Of a stretch of DNA of 64,000 nucleotides, positions 45,571 through 55,896 are shown in pieces. Position 1 is the stretch's first letter. Each line of letters starts with the position of its first letter. Source of the DNA: Albugo candida. Taxonomy: Eukaryota > Oomycota > Peronosporomycetes > Albuginales > Albuginaceae. Made by a program: the position numbers and the translations under genes. The stretch lies in assembly GCA_905220665.1 (NCBI GenBank), contig CAJNAR010000164.1, positions 372,001-436,000 of the forward strand, read 5' to 3'. A model generated the notes under the pieces. The model saw only the letters and a program-made list of their open reading frames with translations, did not search any database and was not told where the DNA came from.

Positions 45571-46905
45571 AATGCCAAGAAGTAAGAATCCGAAAATTAG
45601 GCAGGGAAGCGATCTTCTAGCTCGCCTCTCGATGATCATACCAATCCGATACTTCACAGTGCTGCGAAATGACTCAGTTCGCGAGGACAAAAACGCTCTT
45701 GGTGTTATTATAGCCAATCATATCAAGCTTGCCACTTCCAAGCCGACTGGATCATTCCATCTCAAACGTATACACTGGTCGAATAGAGGGTTTACGTTCT
45801 GAGAGTGTTCACAGTATCAATGAGCGAGGTTGATATTCTATAGAGCATAAGATTCGTTTGCGCAATGCAGTCAGTAGTTCGGTAGATTGTGTTGTGTGAT
45901 GACAATAAAGGCGTTCTTATTCTACTGTATTACTTCTACCTGCATCTAATCTTTGACGGATATTTCATTTGTACGCTATCGGCTCGACATTATGATAACT
46001 ATGGGGAAATCTGTCTGCTCACAAGTCGTGGGATCGCGCCTGATCAAAGAAGCTATCAGCTGGTCTCTATAGCAGGTAAGTCCGTCCTGCATGCTCAACA
46101 GCTCATGTACTCCCAAATATGTTTGTTACCACAGTATTCTATCACTATGTCACAACGTGCTCGTCAAAAACACTACGAAAGCACAGCATACCTTGTCTGC
46201 AAGTTTGTATGTACACTCGTCGTCGGCTAGCATTTTCGGTTTATGAAACGTCTTTATAGTGTCGCACGGATGCGTAGGTTCAATCCCATCCATTCTTGAA
46301 AAATTCCAATCTATTCGAGCTAGATCCACGTTTGTGTCTCAAAACCTGGCCGTACTCTGGATTTTATGAACATGGCTCGGTAGTATGACAAGAATCGAAA
46401 ATACTTCTAGTCTCAAGGTATATATATGAGTCAGGTGGACATTATGCACTTGAAACAAAATATAACGAGGGATATAAGCAAACTTTACTTCAAACTACTA
46501 CTGCATTGTATCGTAGCAGTGTCAAATAACACATTGCATCTGCGGATCACGATGATGGAAGCTGCAGATACAAAAAAGCGTGCATTAGGTCGTTGTAAGT
46601 TATCCGAGTTCAAATGGAGAAGCAAAATCGTTGTCGCACTTTTATGCTGTACCGCTGAGCTGCTTGATGAAAGTTTAGTTCAGAGAATGATACAAGGCTA
46701 TAAGACTTGTTCGACATGACTGCAAATTCTTTTCATCTTAATAAGATGTCGATTTAGTGGCAGTAAGAGTATACAGGGCTATATATACGCAACTCACAAC
46801 TTTTCCCTTTCACCAGTCCTTCGTCATATTTCAATCTCCGTCAAAAATTGACAAAGAAACGCGAAGTAATGCACACCAGCATATATTGTACTCAACGGCT
46901 CTTGA
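45571..46905. other. Accessory stretch without a supported gene
   Basis: Plus ORFs at 45572-45802, 45889-46230 and 46426-46719 have no signal peptide, domain or splice context that I can support. The B-box-like GGTTCAATCCC near 46275 does not fold as a tRNA arm. Confidence 0.35.
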
Positions 46906-46911
46906 AGTTTA

Positions 46912-47405
46912 TTCTCCTGCGTGAAACTCTGCGAAGAATGTATCAGATTGGAAGACACGAACGGAACACATTTGTTGCTTGGACATGCCGTGAGATATGA
47001 ATTCTTTTCACTCGATGTTTGCCTTTACCTGATGTAATCCAAAAGTTATGATAGTGCAACCTAGACATTTGGTACGGCATGTCTCTACTGATCGTATAAT
47101 AGAGCGAATCATTCAAGCAGCAGTTAAGACCTTGAAAAGGCATTCGATAGAGAGTCGGGACTCATGATTGAAAGAAGCTTCAGCATGTGAAAAGTGGATG
47201 CTATTTCAACGTGCGGTGCGATTATTGGTACGTGTTTGGACATTGGTGTCGAAGCTGAAGATATGAAACGAATATGGATGGATGCTGCTGACACATGTAC
47301 TACCATACAATGCTTTACAAGCTACAAAAGCTATATAAGCGAACGCTCGCTTAGAGTATTTTTCCTGGCAAGAATGACCTACTTGCCAGGAATCTCCGAC
47401 ATGGA
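46912..47405 (+). pseudogene. Decayed direct fragment of the PRP6 gene
   Basis: Two pieces match the PRP6 gene in order. 46940-46990 resembles 42345-42400 (the LLLG.AVE repeat). 47105-47400 resembles 42552-42845, with AACGTGCGGTGCGATTATTG and ATATGAAACGAATATGGATG clearly shared apart from substitutions. About 120 bp between them is missing. Frameshifts and stops (for example in DSWLKEA, where TGG became TGA) abolish coding. It lies 3 kb downstream of the intact gene, same orientation. Confidence 0.82.
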
Positions 47406-49392
47406 GTCCAGCATTGAATTTCAGACAGATCGGTTTGCCGACTGTAAGGTCTAGAGAGTTTACAAGACTCACTTCTTTGAGTCTTATAAACTGTCTAGAG
47501 AAGTTTGCAGCTCTTAGAGGAAGGTGATAGTGAAACAGACAGAACGAGCCAAGAATTAGTCAGGTGATACTCTATATTTTCTCTGCTACATCACAGCGTT
47601 AATGCTCGAGACGAGCGATTTTGGAGTTTGGTTAACCAACGATCTCTCTAGCTCACTCATGCGTTGGCATATGATCTCCATCGTACAATGGATGACATCG
47701 TTTTTTAAGTATGAGAGGCGTTCATCGATCGAATGATTGCATCACAAGTCGCCTTATCGCTATACCTAAGTATAAGTCGAGCTCACGGAAGATGCAACGC
47801 GAGGAAATGCATGAATAAAGCCAAAAAGACCGGAAGCAATCGCAACATCGGTCTTCGAGGACTTCGATGGTAGCAAAATTCATGATTTAGTGTGCTGGAA
47901 GCCTACTCAAGAACGTTGCTACTTTCCTTTTCTTTTGGTTGAAATTCAATAGAACTGTTTCTATGTAGATTTAGCAAAAGCTGTTGGTAAAGCTGGACAA
48001 ATTAACGAGTGCGTTAGGCTAAGATGCAAAGGAACAGCATATGGCTACTTGAGGAAGAATCGGTGCAGCGCTCGAACACGCAAACGGCTACCAGATCACC
48101 TGAGTTAGCTGTCACAGCTGTCGATAACTGTTGCATGAATCTGATGCCAAACTGCGAGATTTCCCATCCCTGAACACTCGGCATGGTCAAGAACTTGACA
48201 AATTTGGTCAGGAACAAAAACAATCTTGACCGCAGAGAATATTATATGGTAATCGCCGCAAATTTCGTTTTCTAATGAAATAGCTCTCTAAGCATAGCGC
48301 GTAAGACTTTGCGCAATCGGAAGGGAAATGTATCAATGCAGCTAAATCAAGGATCACACAAAAAATACAATGTATTGAGGCAAGTTTACGTAAACGATGG
48401 AAAAAAGTATTGAGCGTTTGCATGACAGTTTGTTCGGAAAATTTTAACGACCACGGTGGCTTGTGTCCCATTATGTAAGGCTAGTCAGCTGAAATAGATC
48501 AAACATGGGCCTAGGTGCAGTTAGTTGCGCGCACACCACAAATGGAATGAATTGCATTGCTCGAACCAAAGTAGTGCTGGGCTCTAGTATAATATGGTGA
48601 AAGCAGATGCCTCATGTAGGTCGTATTTACGGTCGTATTTACTTGATTTCACATCCGCCAATGAGACATAATCTATGCGCACGAGTTGGTGTAGGTAGGA
48701 GACTGTAGCATCTCTTCAGCTAAAATAGTAAGGATCTGGTCAAACAGAGCTGTGTAAAGATGTCACGGAACGTCGCATACGGAAAAATTCCTTGCTAGCC
48801 AATTAACGGAAACGACATTTGGAGGATTCGAGACAACAACAAAAAACAACTTCATTGCATGCGAGTTGTGCAAGCCTTACACGAGCATGCCATACATGCA
48901 TACAACAACGTTACGCCCTTGGTGGGAGAGTTTCTGACACCATGTACAGTCGCCAAGGACTTGAGCAGGTACTATCGAGATCGGCTCTTGGAATTGCGAG
49001 GGTATTATCTCCCAATGCTCGAGCAAGTAAGTTTAATGCTATGCAGTTTTCGTGATGTCGGGTCATTGCCATTAAATAGCCTACGACTACAATGCCAGTC
49101 AGAGATTTATAGTATGGAAAAAAGAATCATAGGAATACGAACACGCTTTTTGTCACAACACCTTTTTCTACATTTTTCAGCGTTGGTGTCAATAATCGGA
49201 CTGGTAGCATGTACAAAGCATAGAATAAGCTCTTAAAAAGAATATTTCTCATGTCCGGACACCAGGTCCACAAAAGCCGACCTCGGAGAGCATTGTATGC
49301 ACTGTCATTAAAAAAAAATCTTAATGATTACGCGCATACGAGACCTGAGGAAGGATGGTTTTAGGTGCACAAAAATGTTCTTCCCGCAGTGA
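47406..49392. other. Gene-poor stretch with a few exon-like pieces
   Basis: Mostly without signal. A plus segment at 48857-49026 (VVQALHEHAIHAYNNVTPLV, ending at a GTAAGT donor) and a minus segment at 48014-48200 (KFLTMPSVQGWEISQFGIRF) look protein-like. I found no partner exons or family for either. Confidence 0.3.
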
Positions 49393-50020
49393 CACGTCGA
49401 ATCACGATGACAGTGAGCTTTTCGAAACCGGTAAATGGTCAGCAACCTGGCCGGTAATATATGAATATTTCACTCCCACGCTCATTAGGTTCTTTTGAAT
49501 CCCTCATCAAAAAGTACTGGGGACATCATCATTGCAATTATCTGTGCGTGCAATCGAGTATGTGTGTGTTTGTTACGCTGTAGCGTAAGTTTGACAGCTG
49601 ACTAGTGGAAACTGTACGAGCGAAATGTCGGTCGAGTCAGAGCCTAGTCGTTGAACGTGTGGTTAAGATCGAATGGTGTCGGACAAGGCAACACATACTC
49701 GATTCACAATCTTGATGAACAAGATGAATTTTTCCTGGTTTAATTGCTTGTTGTGGATAGGGATCGATCTTTTATCTGAATATGTATACTTATCAAATTT
49801 CTAAAAGTTGACAAAAGTGTAGGATTCACAAATACTGGCAACTTGGAACAAGGCCGACAAGCTCTTTCTGGTCGCGTGCGTTCTAAGAGAATCTAATTCT
49901 GAAAAGAAAGGCTACATCAATATTTAAGCTTTATCAGCACCGAGCCTTTTCTTCCATTTCTGTTTTGTGCAAGTCGGTCTCATTCCTCAATCACTCTGTC
50001 GACTGGATATCTCGAGTACG
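49393..50020 (+). repeat. Diverged upstream duplicate block, copy C
   Basis: Partner of 26152-26717. It starts with CACGTCGAATCACGATGACA, keeps the same order of short conserved blocks, including AACTTGGAACAAGGCCG at about 49843, and ends with the core promoter and ATG of paralogue C. Divergence is high, so this is an old duplication. Confidence 0.55.
49980..49992 (+). promoter_or_regulatory. Oomycete Inr/FPR core promoter (copy C)
   Basis: TCATTCCTCAATC, 28 bp before the ATG at 50021. The initiator is perfect; the flanking part is shorter than in copy A. Confidence 0.65.
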
Positions 50021-50542
50021 ATGAAAGCGTACCTCTCTATTGCGAATATGTTGATACTCATGACCACATTATATGGAGCAATACTGCGAGAAGCTGGTGA
50101 AGGGAAAAAGGACACGAAATTCTCCTTATGCGGACGGAAAATGGACATCAATACGAACTTGAACAAGATCAATCAGGTTCCTGGTCGGGATCGCGAATTG
50201 ATGTTGCCCAGGAGTGGCTCAAGTCCCGGTACCAAGCGTGTATTTGAATTGGAAACTGTAACGCCCTCGAAACGACATGAAAGCTCGAAAGCATCGTCGG
50301 ACGCTGCTGTAGCTCCAGCGCAGACAAGGAATAATGAAGGCAAGAATCCACACGATGCTAGTCAAAATGCTCCAAGCGGCAATGAAGGCCGCAAGTCTTG
50401 TGTTGATGGGTAAGATTACTGTATATCGCAACAATTTATACCAAATAACAATTGTCCTCGCTCATACAGGCAGGAAAAGAAAAGTGGGGCTTGTGTTCGC
50501 GAACCTGATTATGACGCTGATTGTGAATCTGATAGAATTTGA
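50021..50542 (+). CDS. Secreted effector-like protein (paralogue C), two exons
   Basis: Exons 50021-50409 and 50470-50542 (60-bp GT-AG intron, phase 2) give 153 aa. The signal peptide (MKAYLSIANMLILMTTLYGA) is followed by LRE as in paralogue B. At residues 58-61 lies R-E-L-M, preceded by V-P-G, as V-P-S in paralogue B. A Ser/Lys/Asn-rich middle region leads to a short C-terminal tail with three cysteines (SCVDG, GACV, ADCESD). Exon 2 is inferred from a good donor (GTAAGA) and acceptor (ATACAG). Without splicing the frame stops at 50413. The family is not one I know. Confidence 0.62.
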
Positions 50543-50550
50543 ACACAGGA

Positions 50551-51687
50551 TAGCCAGCAGGTAAAAATGCACGACAAAAGTCGGGTGCGACCAATAAAGC
50601 CTTCATAGATGCTAAGCAATAAAGCAAAATAGCAAGGGAACATTTAGTATTCACTCACCCCCCCCAAATCACTGCCTAAATTCATCGCTTATCACTAATT
50701 CATTCGCTAAAATTCATCACTAGTGACGCTCGGTGACTCACTCTCAACTACACCTCGGCACAAACACACTATAAAATTGAAGTCAACTTATTAATCATAT
50801 TGCTCAGCACAATCACCATAAAGTATGCTTTAATATGTGTATTACCAAAAGTGGCTTTTATTTAGGACGTAAAGAATTTGCAATTATAGACACAACTGTT
50901 TAGAAATAGTAAAAAGAGCTGTTTTTATATATCAGAAAAACGACCTTAACTTTTCCTCTGTGAGTACTCGAGATTATAAGAGATTGGCTGATTGATCTAA
51001 AAAGCTGAGAACCTGAAGGTTTTTTCCTTCTGAGTGAATTGAGCGGTAGTAGTTGTTACAAGTGAGTATATATTGATTTCCGTCTAATGTCAATTTGAGT
51101 AAAAGTTTAGCCAATAATTCAAGGGGTGAGTGAATACTATTTAGAGGGTGAATGAATACCAAAGGCTCTCAATAGGAAACGCTATATTTTTCTTTCTTTA
51201 CAGCCCTTCTCCTTACTTCATAGTTTTGCATATATGCTTTGCTAGAGTCGTAAGCCTTTTCCAACTGCGCCGCTGTTATGTGATCAAATGCGTCCTTACA
51301 GAAAGGATACATCCAAGTAAGGTTGGTCGGAACTGACAAGCTTCGCAGTATGTGCTGTCAGTTTCGATGCTTGCTTTGCTTGCAATTGTTGTCCATATTA
51401 ACCGTACTTGGATTCGGCCTCTATCCATTTTTTGATATGGTTCCCAAGACACTTGCTGTAATTCCGTGCTTTGATTCAAGCAGATATAGTACAGTAATAA
51501 GATGCCCATGCACTAGCAAACTCTGATTGAGACACATGCGAATCTTGGTGTCAAATACGTTCAGTGATTATTACGCGCACTTGGAAGACCATCGCCTCTC
51601 CCATTTAATGCAGCGAACAAAGCTCATTCTATGAATTTCTCCTGTATAACACCTCGAAAATATCATGTTAGGCCTCGAGTCGCTAGG
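50551..51687. other. Low-signal, AT-rich stretch
   Basis: Near 50660-50760 there are short imperfect repeats of a TTCATCGCTTATCAC-like motif. A plus ORF at 51323-51526, cysteine-rich with a hydrophobic centre, has no recognised motif. Nothing else supported. Confidence 0.3.
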
Positions 51688-52560
51688 CTAGAAGGCCCAC
51701 TTGAAAGTGACAAAATAGACTAATGTCCACACGATTAAGAAATCTGTAATGTCTCGATAATCAGTCTGAAACTGCGTCACGATCGCATCAATGGATGTTG
51801 CTTTTGTCATGCGAATACCTTCTCCTCTAATCAGCTCAGATAAAGTCCACAAATGCATGCTTTTCGGAATTGCCAAATCTCAGTCATATGTGTTATGTCT
51901 AGCTTCGGAGTAGTCGGTTTGATTAATATATTTGTTAAATGTCCGAGCCATCATATGCACATTTGAGAAACGGAAGATCTACCTATACCGTCTCTCGGAA
52001 CCTGTTCATCTACAAAGCATGCAGTACCAACTTCACGACTAGTCCTGCTTGCAAGAGGGATCTGGCTCTGTGTTGTTATGCTGGATGAAAATTAGCCGGT
52101 TAATATCACAATGAATTACCAACCTTCTGTTGAAGAAATATCTCGTACCCTGCAAGCAAAGAGACTGTATTCTATAGAAACATGAAGCAATGGATGCCTC
52201 ATCAGTGATAGTAGACGAGTTTAGGCAGAGGAGATTAGATCACGCTGAAGTGTTTATCAGCTTCGACTCTGCAAAAACATATCACAAATTCCACTTTCAT
52301 ACGGATGCAATACAATAGACAATGAGTGCTAACCATCAATCATTAAGCGCAGGTGAATATTCGATAAACTCTATGGGAGAAGGCTGAAAAGACACTTCGA
52401 GATGTGGCAGCAACGTTTACCAGTCCCACCATTGTATTGATAGTAGCTTTGAGTTCTCTTCTTTTCATCAATGATTTTCTATTTTGGAGCTGCTAACATA
52501 CTCACTAAATTCTGATTCGTGAATCAGTATCAGACGAACGGGTGTCGCTATCGTACCGTA
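51688..52560 (-). CDS. Tail-anchored membrane protein, unrecognised
   Basis: Linked exons on the minus strand. The last two are joined by a phase-1 intron: the segment with QIPLASRTSREVGTACFVDE (about 52048-51981) and the segment IDLAIPKSMHLWTLSELIRG (about 51876-51688). The end is DITDFLIVWTLVYFVTFKWA, a membrane span right at the C-terminus. A short exon GTRYFFNRS (about 52128) fits upstream. The 5' part (about 52560-52490, VCYGTIATPVRLILIHESEF) is uncertain and overlaps the divergent KIX gene's leader. The C-terminal anchor suggests a tail-anchored ER or mitochondrial protein. Family unknown. Confidence 0.45.
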
Positions 52561-52576
52561 ACACACAATTTCTCCT

Positions 52577-52594
52577 CCATTCTTGGCTATTTTA
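52577..52594 (+). promoter_or_regulatory. Oomycete-type initiator upstream of the KIX-domain gene
   Basis: CCATTCTTGGCTATTTTA: initiator CCATTCT followed by a T-rich flank at the right spacing, 54 bp before the ATG at 52648. Confidence 0.4.
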
Positions 52595-52647
52595 ACTGAC
52601 AGTAAAAAAGAACACGACAGGTGGAAGCGATCGACGCTGACTTGAGG

Positions 52648-53539
52648 ATGGAAAATGACCACACGACGCCAACTAACGACCAACTAATCATAACAGAGTC
52701 GGCAGAAACTGTCTATGAATGGAGAAAGATGATTCATCAGAGTATAAGAGGACAATTGGTTCGAGGAATCATGTATGAATTATACCGAATTTCAGGAAAG
52801 CGAAATTTAAAACGTCTACAACAATGCGCTACTCGCGTGGAGATGATTATTTGGAGGAAGAGCTCAACAGAGGTATGCTAACATAGCGTCTGTTTTATGC
52901 TTAATGGAATGATTGAGTCGATATTAGGCAGAGTATCGTGAACGCATCGAGCGAAAAGTCGTATCTTTGCGTCAGCAAGCATCTATGTATACGTATACAA
53001 CTAAAGCACGAGCCTTAAATGTATCACACGGGATGAGTCAAAAAAAGTCTCATGCTTATAGCTACAAAACAAATGTCACTTCTTCTAGCGACGATGTTCT
53101 ACTATCGAGGACTGATTTGGATTCGGAAGCTTCCTGCACTGCGCATTGGGATTCCGAAGAGCAGGATGAAGCGTATTTTCAACGACTTTCAAAAATGAGG
53201 GAACAGTACCGGGATACAGTTGCATTGGTCTATCGCGAGCTATGCCGGGTTAATTCGGTTATTGGAAACTCGATGCATTTTCCAAATCATGAACCTAGCA
53301 AGCTGTGCGATTTCATATTAAATCTGAGGAAGATCAAATATTTGCTGGAACAGCGTCAAGATGAAATGTGTGGATTGATACCCGTCACAAAAAGAAATTT
53401 GGAATACTTGGATGCAGTGGAATCGCACATTGAGCGAAAAATTCTGCCTATTTTACAGCGATTATGCCATACTTACTCAACAATATTGCGTCCGTTACTA
53501 GGCGTACGTTCACACACGCGTTATCGGCGTAGACTGTAA
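52648..53539 (+). CDS. KIX-domain protein, possibly Mediator subunit 15-like
   Basis: Exons 52648-52872 and 52928-53539; 278 aa. After about 25 residues the sequence WRKMIHQSIRGQLVRGIMYE, then LKRLQQCATRVEMIIWRKSS and EAEYRERIERKVVSLRQQ, has the layout of a KIX domain: W-R at the start, three helices, and E-x-x-x-x-x-A-x(3)-EY before the last helix. KIX domains of MED15 and CBP bind activators. The second half is helical (LCDFILNLRKIKYLLEQRQD, DAVESHIERKILPILQRLCH) and lacks the usual long Gln-rich region of fungal MED15. The intron falls inside the KIX domain. MED15 is my best guess; a lineage-specific KIX protein is possible. Confidence 0.62.
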
Positions 53540-54013
53540 CAGTTCTACAAGATGGCGCTAGTGTCTATAATCTGTATAGAATGCTGAAGAATATCATGTC
53601 CTTATGTTGCCCATTTATCTTGCTGTACTTTTTTGCAACACACCATGGTTTCCCAACGATTCCGCACTCTATAAAATGTGCAATTATCCAACACATATGT
53701 TGCCACGAACGCATTACTACCTCCGCATTGCTTATCGGCTTGGAAATGCAGTTGTTGGCGCTAAATGCATTGAAGTCACTCTAGTATGGCTAATTTGCAT
53801 CTTGTAGCAAGAGCGAACGCTGTTCATAACTACGACGTGTCAGGCATGTATCTGCATTCAAGTTCGCGATTATCGCACAGTCTCGTCCTGCAGACATTTT
53901 TTCATGTCTGTAAACCGGTTTCTTTTGATTTGCGTCTCACTATAATTACCAACGATTATACATGATCCGAACTTGTCGTACTTTGCGAACATCAAACGGT
54001 CCTTCAGCTAACC
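53540..54013. other. Intergenic stretch
   Basis: A plus ORF (53604-53807) starting MLPIYLAVLFCNTPWFPNDS is protein-like but unsupported. Otherwise nothing seen before the torsin-like start. Confidence 0.3.
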
Positions 54014-55773
54014 ATGCGAGCTTTGAGATGGAAAAGCTTGCTTTCGTGTTTCTTCATTACAATCTCAGTGGCTTTCGATTGGCGAAAAGTAGTTGATCAA
54101 GCGCATACGTCAGTGCAGAATGCGATGGACTGGGCCGGTTATCACTCCGGATTAGCAGGTAAGGGAACTTCATGCCATGATCTCGTGCTTTGCGATAATA
54201 GTATGAACTATTCGTCAAGAACAATGCAGCTATGTAGAAAAACCTTCTACAGCTGCTAAAAATCATCTCCTGGAACACATCATTGCCCAAGACTTGGCTG
54301 TCGAATCGATTATTGCGGCTATAGAAGCTTGGGAATTCACGTATCTTGCTCATGCTTCCATCTTAAAGCTATTGAGAGTTAATTTTTCTATATAGGCGTC
54401 CAACAGCAAAAGATCGAATTCCGCTTGTACTTGCATTCACTGGGCCCACGGGTACTGGCAAGACGGAGACATCCTATGTGTTGGCTCGCAGTATTTTCAA
54501 GCACACTCGAAAGTTGTACAAAAGCGATAAGAAAGTCGCCTCCGGACTGCTGATGATTCGGTCGGTTAACCTTGGCACCAACATGCAACAGCTTAGATTG
54601 TCTGATAGAGGCGAAGACTTCAGTGATAACTTCACCAATCCTGTGACGGCGTACCATCGTCTGATCAAATCAATGTTTGTTTGGCACCAAAAAACCCGTA
54701 TGATTTCATTTTATTCGATGTTGCATGTAGGATCGTCGATCATTTGATCCATTGCTCCGGTAAAGCCATAGTCGTATTTGATGAAGTTCAAAAAGTTATC
54801 CCACATACATTGGATGGTGTAACGCACTCGTTTGAGACATCGATGTTTTCAATTCTTTGACGACTCGTTTCGATTAGTGCTGATGGAAGCGATGAGTAGT
54901 TCTGCTAAGCTCTCGTACACTGTTGGTGGCGTCACAAGCACACTGGATACTAGCAATGTGACTTCATGGAATACAGATTCTGACTGAATAAAGACTTTCA
55001 ATTTATAGGTCATATTCATCCTCATCTCTGATATCGGAGTCTCTCAGATGATGGATGTGATACGAAAATATCCCTCACGCAATGAAGTATCTGCTCTTAA
55101 GCTCGAACAAACTGTAAAAGCCGCTCTGGATGCTCAGTGGAATCGACTTGAGTTCGGCAAGATAGTGAATAAGGTATGCATACAACTTTTTTTGACAAAA
55201 GTCACTCAGAAAGCAAGATCTTGCACAGGTTATTCCATTTCTTCCATTGCAACAGCCGGATATTCAGAGTATTATCGCGTCCAAGCTCGACATAATGGAC
55301 CGCACTTATCGTGGAAAACGATGGCATCGACTTTGGATCGATGTAAGCCATCCGCTAAACGTTTTTCTATAATTTTTGACCCTTCTGCATAGCCATCTTT
55401 GGCTCAACGTTTATCCTTGCTAGATTCCATCCATTACGAGCAGCGGAAACTGACAGTCAATGGTGAGACAGCAGCAATTCAATTATATGCAAAATATGGT
55501 GCGAGAAATGTTGAAAATGGTCCCCTCCAACAGCTCAAGTCAAAGCTGTTTCGGTTTCTTCGGCCATGGAACCCAGGTCTTGAATCGTTTGAAGCAGCAA
55601 CTGTTCAATACTGATTTCTGCTTCAACTTCTAGAGGCTGAAGTACAAATCACGATAGATATCGAAACGAATATTATCAGTATCATATCTTGTTCTGCGGA
55701 TATAAACGGAAAACGCAATACAGGACTCATTCCTGTGGAATGTGTCACGCGATGGAAAGGCATGATCGAATGA
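54014..55773 (+). CDS. Torsin/Clp-like AAA+ ATPase with signal peptide
   Basis: A single-AAA+ protein predicted to enter the ER (signal peptide LLSCFFITISVAF). Exons 54014-54158 and 54238-54340 are clear; exon 3 starts at 54396. The segment HLLEHIIAQDLAVESIIAAI resembles the helix before torsin and ClpB domains. Walker A is GPTGTGKT, then GEDFSDNFTNPVTAYH, Walker B is AIVVFDEVQKV, and the sensor-like strand is FIFISDIGV. The C-terminal small domain has YGARNVENGPLQQLKSKL, like the Clp YGAR-x-L-x-R helix. A last exon (from about 55636, VQITIDIETNIISIISC) ends at 55773. Several central junctions (54560-54700, 54840-55020, 55180-55400) are not fully solved. No N-domain or second AAA+ domain is present. 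Confidence 0.7.
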
Positions 55774-55776
55774 CTT

Positions 55777-55796
55777 TACATTCTTACAATAAAGAA
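55777..55796 (+). promoter_or_regulatory. Oomycete-type initiator upstream of RPT5
   Basis: TTTACATTCTTACAATAAAG: A replaces T/C at the first initiator base, with a CAAT-type flank. It lies about 100 bp before the RPT5 ATG and overlaps the end of the torsin-like gene's 3' region. Confidence 0.35.
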
Positions 55797-55896
55797 TAGA
55801 TCCTGAGTAAAATATAATCCACTTACTTGATTATAGAAAAAATACATCTTATTGGTGAAAATCAAATCACATAGCTCCTGATCTCGAAAGTAAAAG

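Noticed and set aside
46255..46300. Possible tRNA arm (GGTTCAATCCC)
   Set aside because: The neighbouring bases do not form a 5-bp T stem; no acceptor stem was found.
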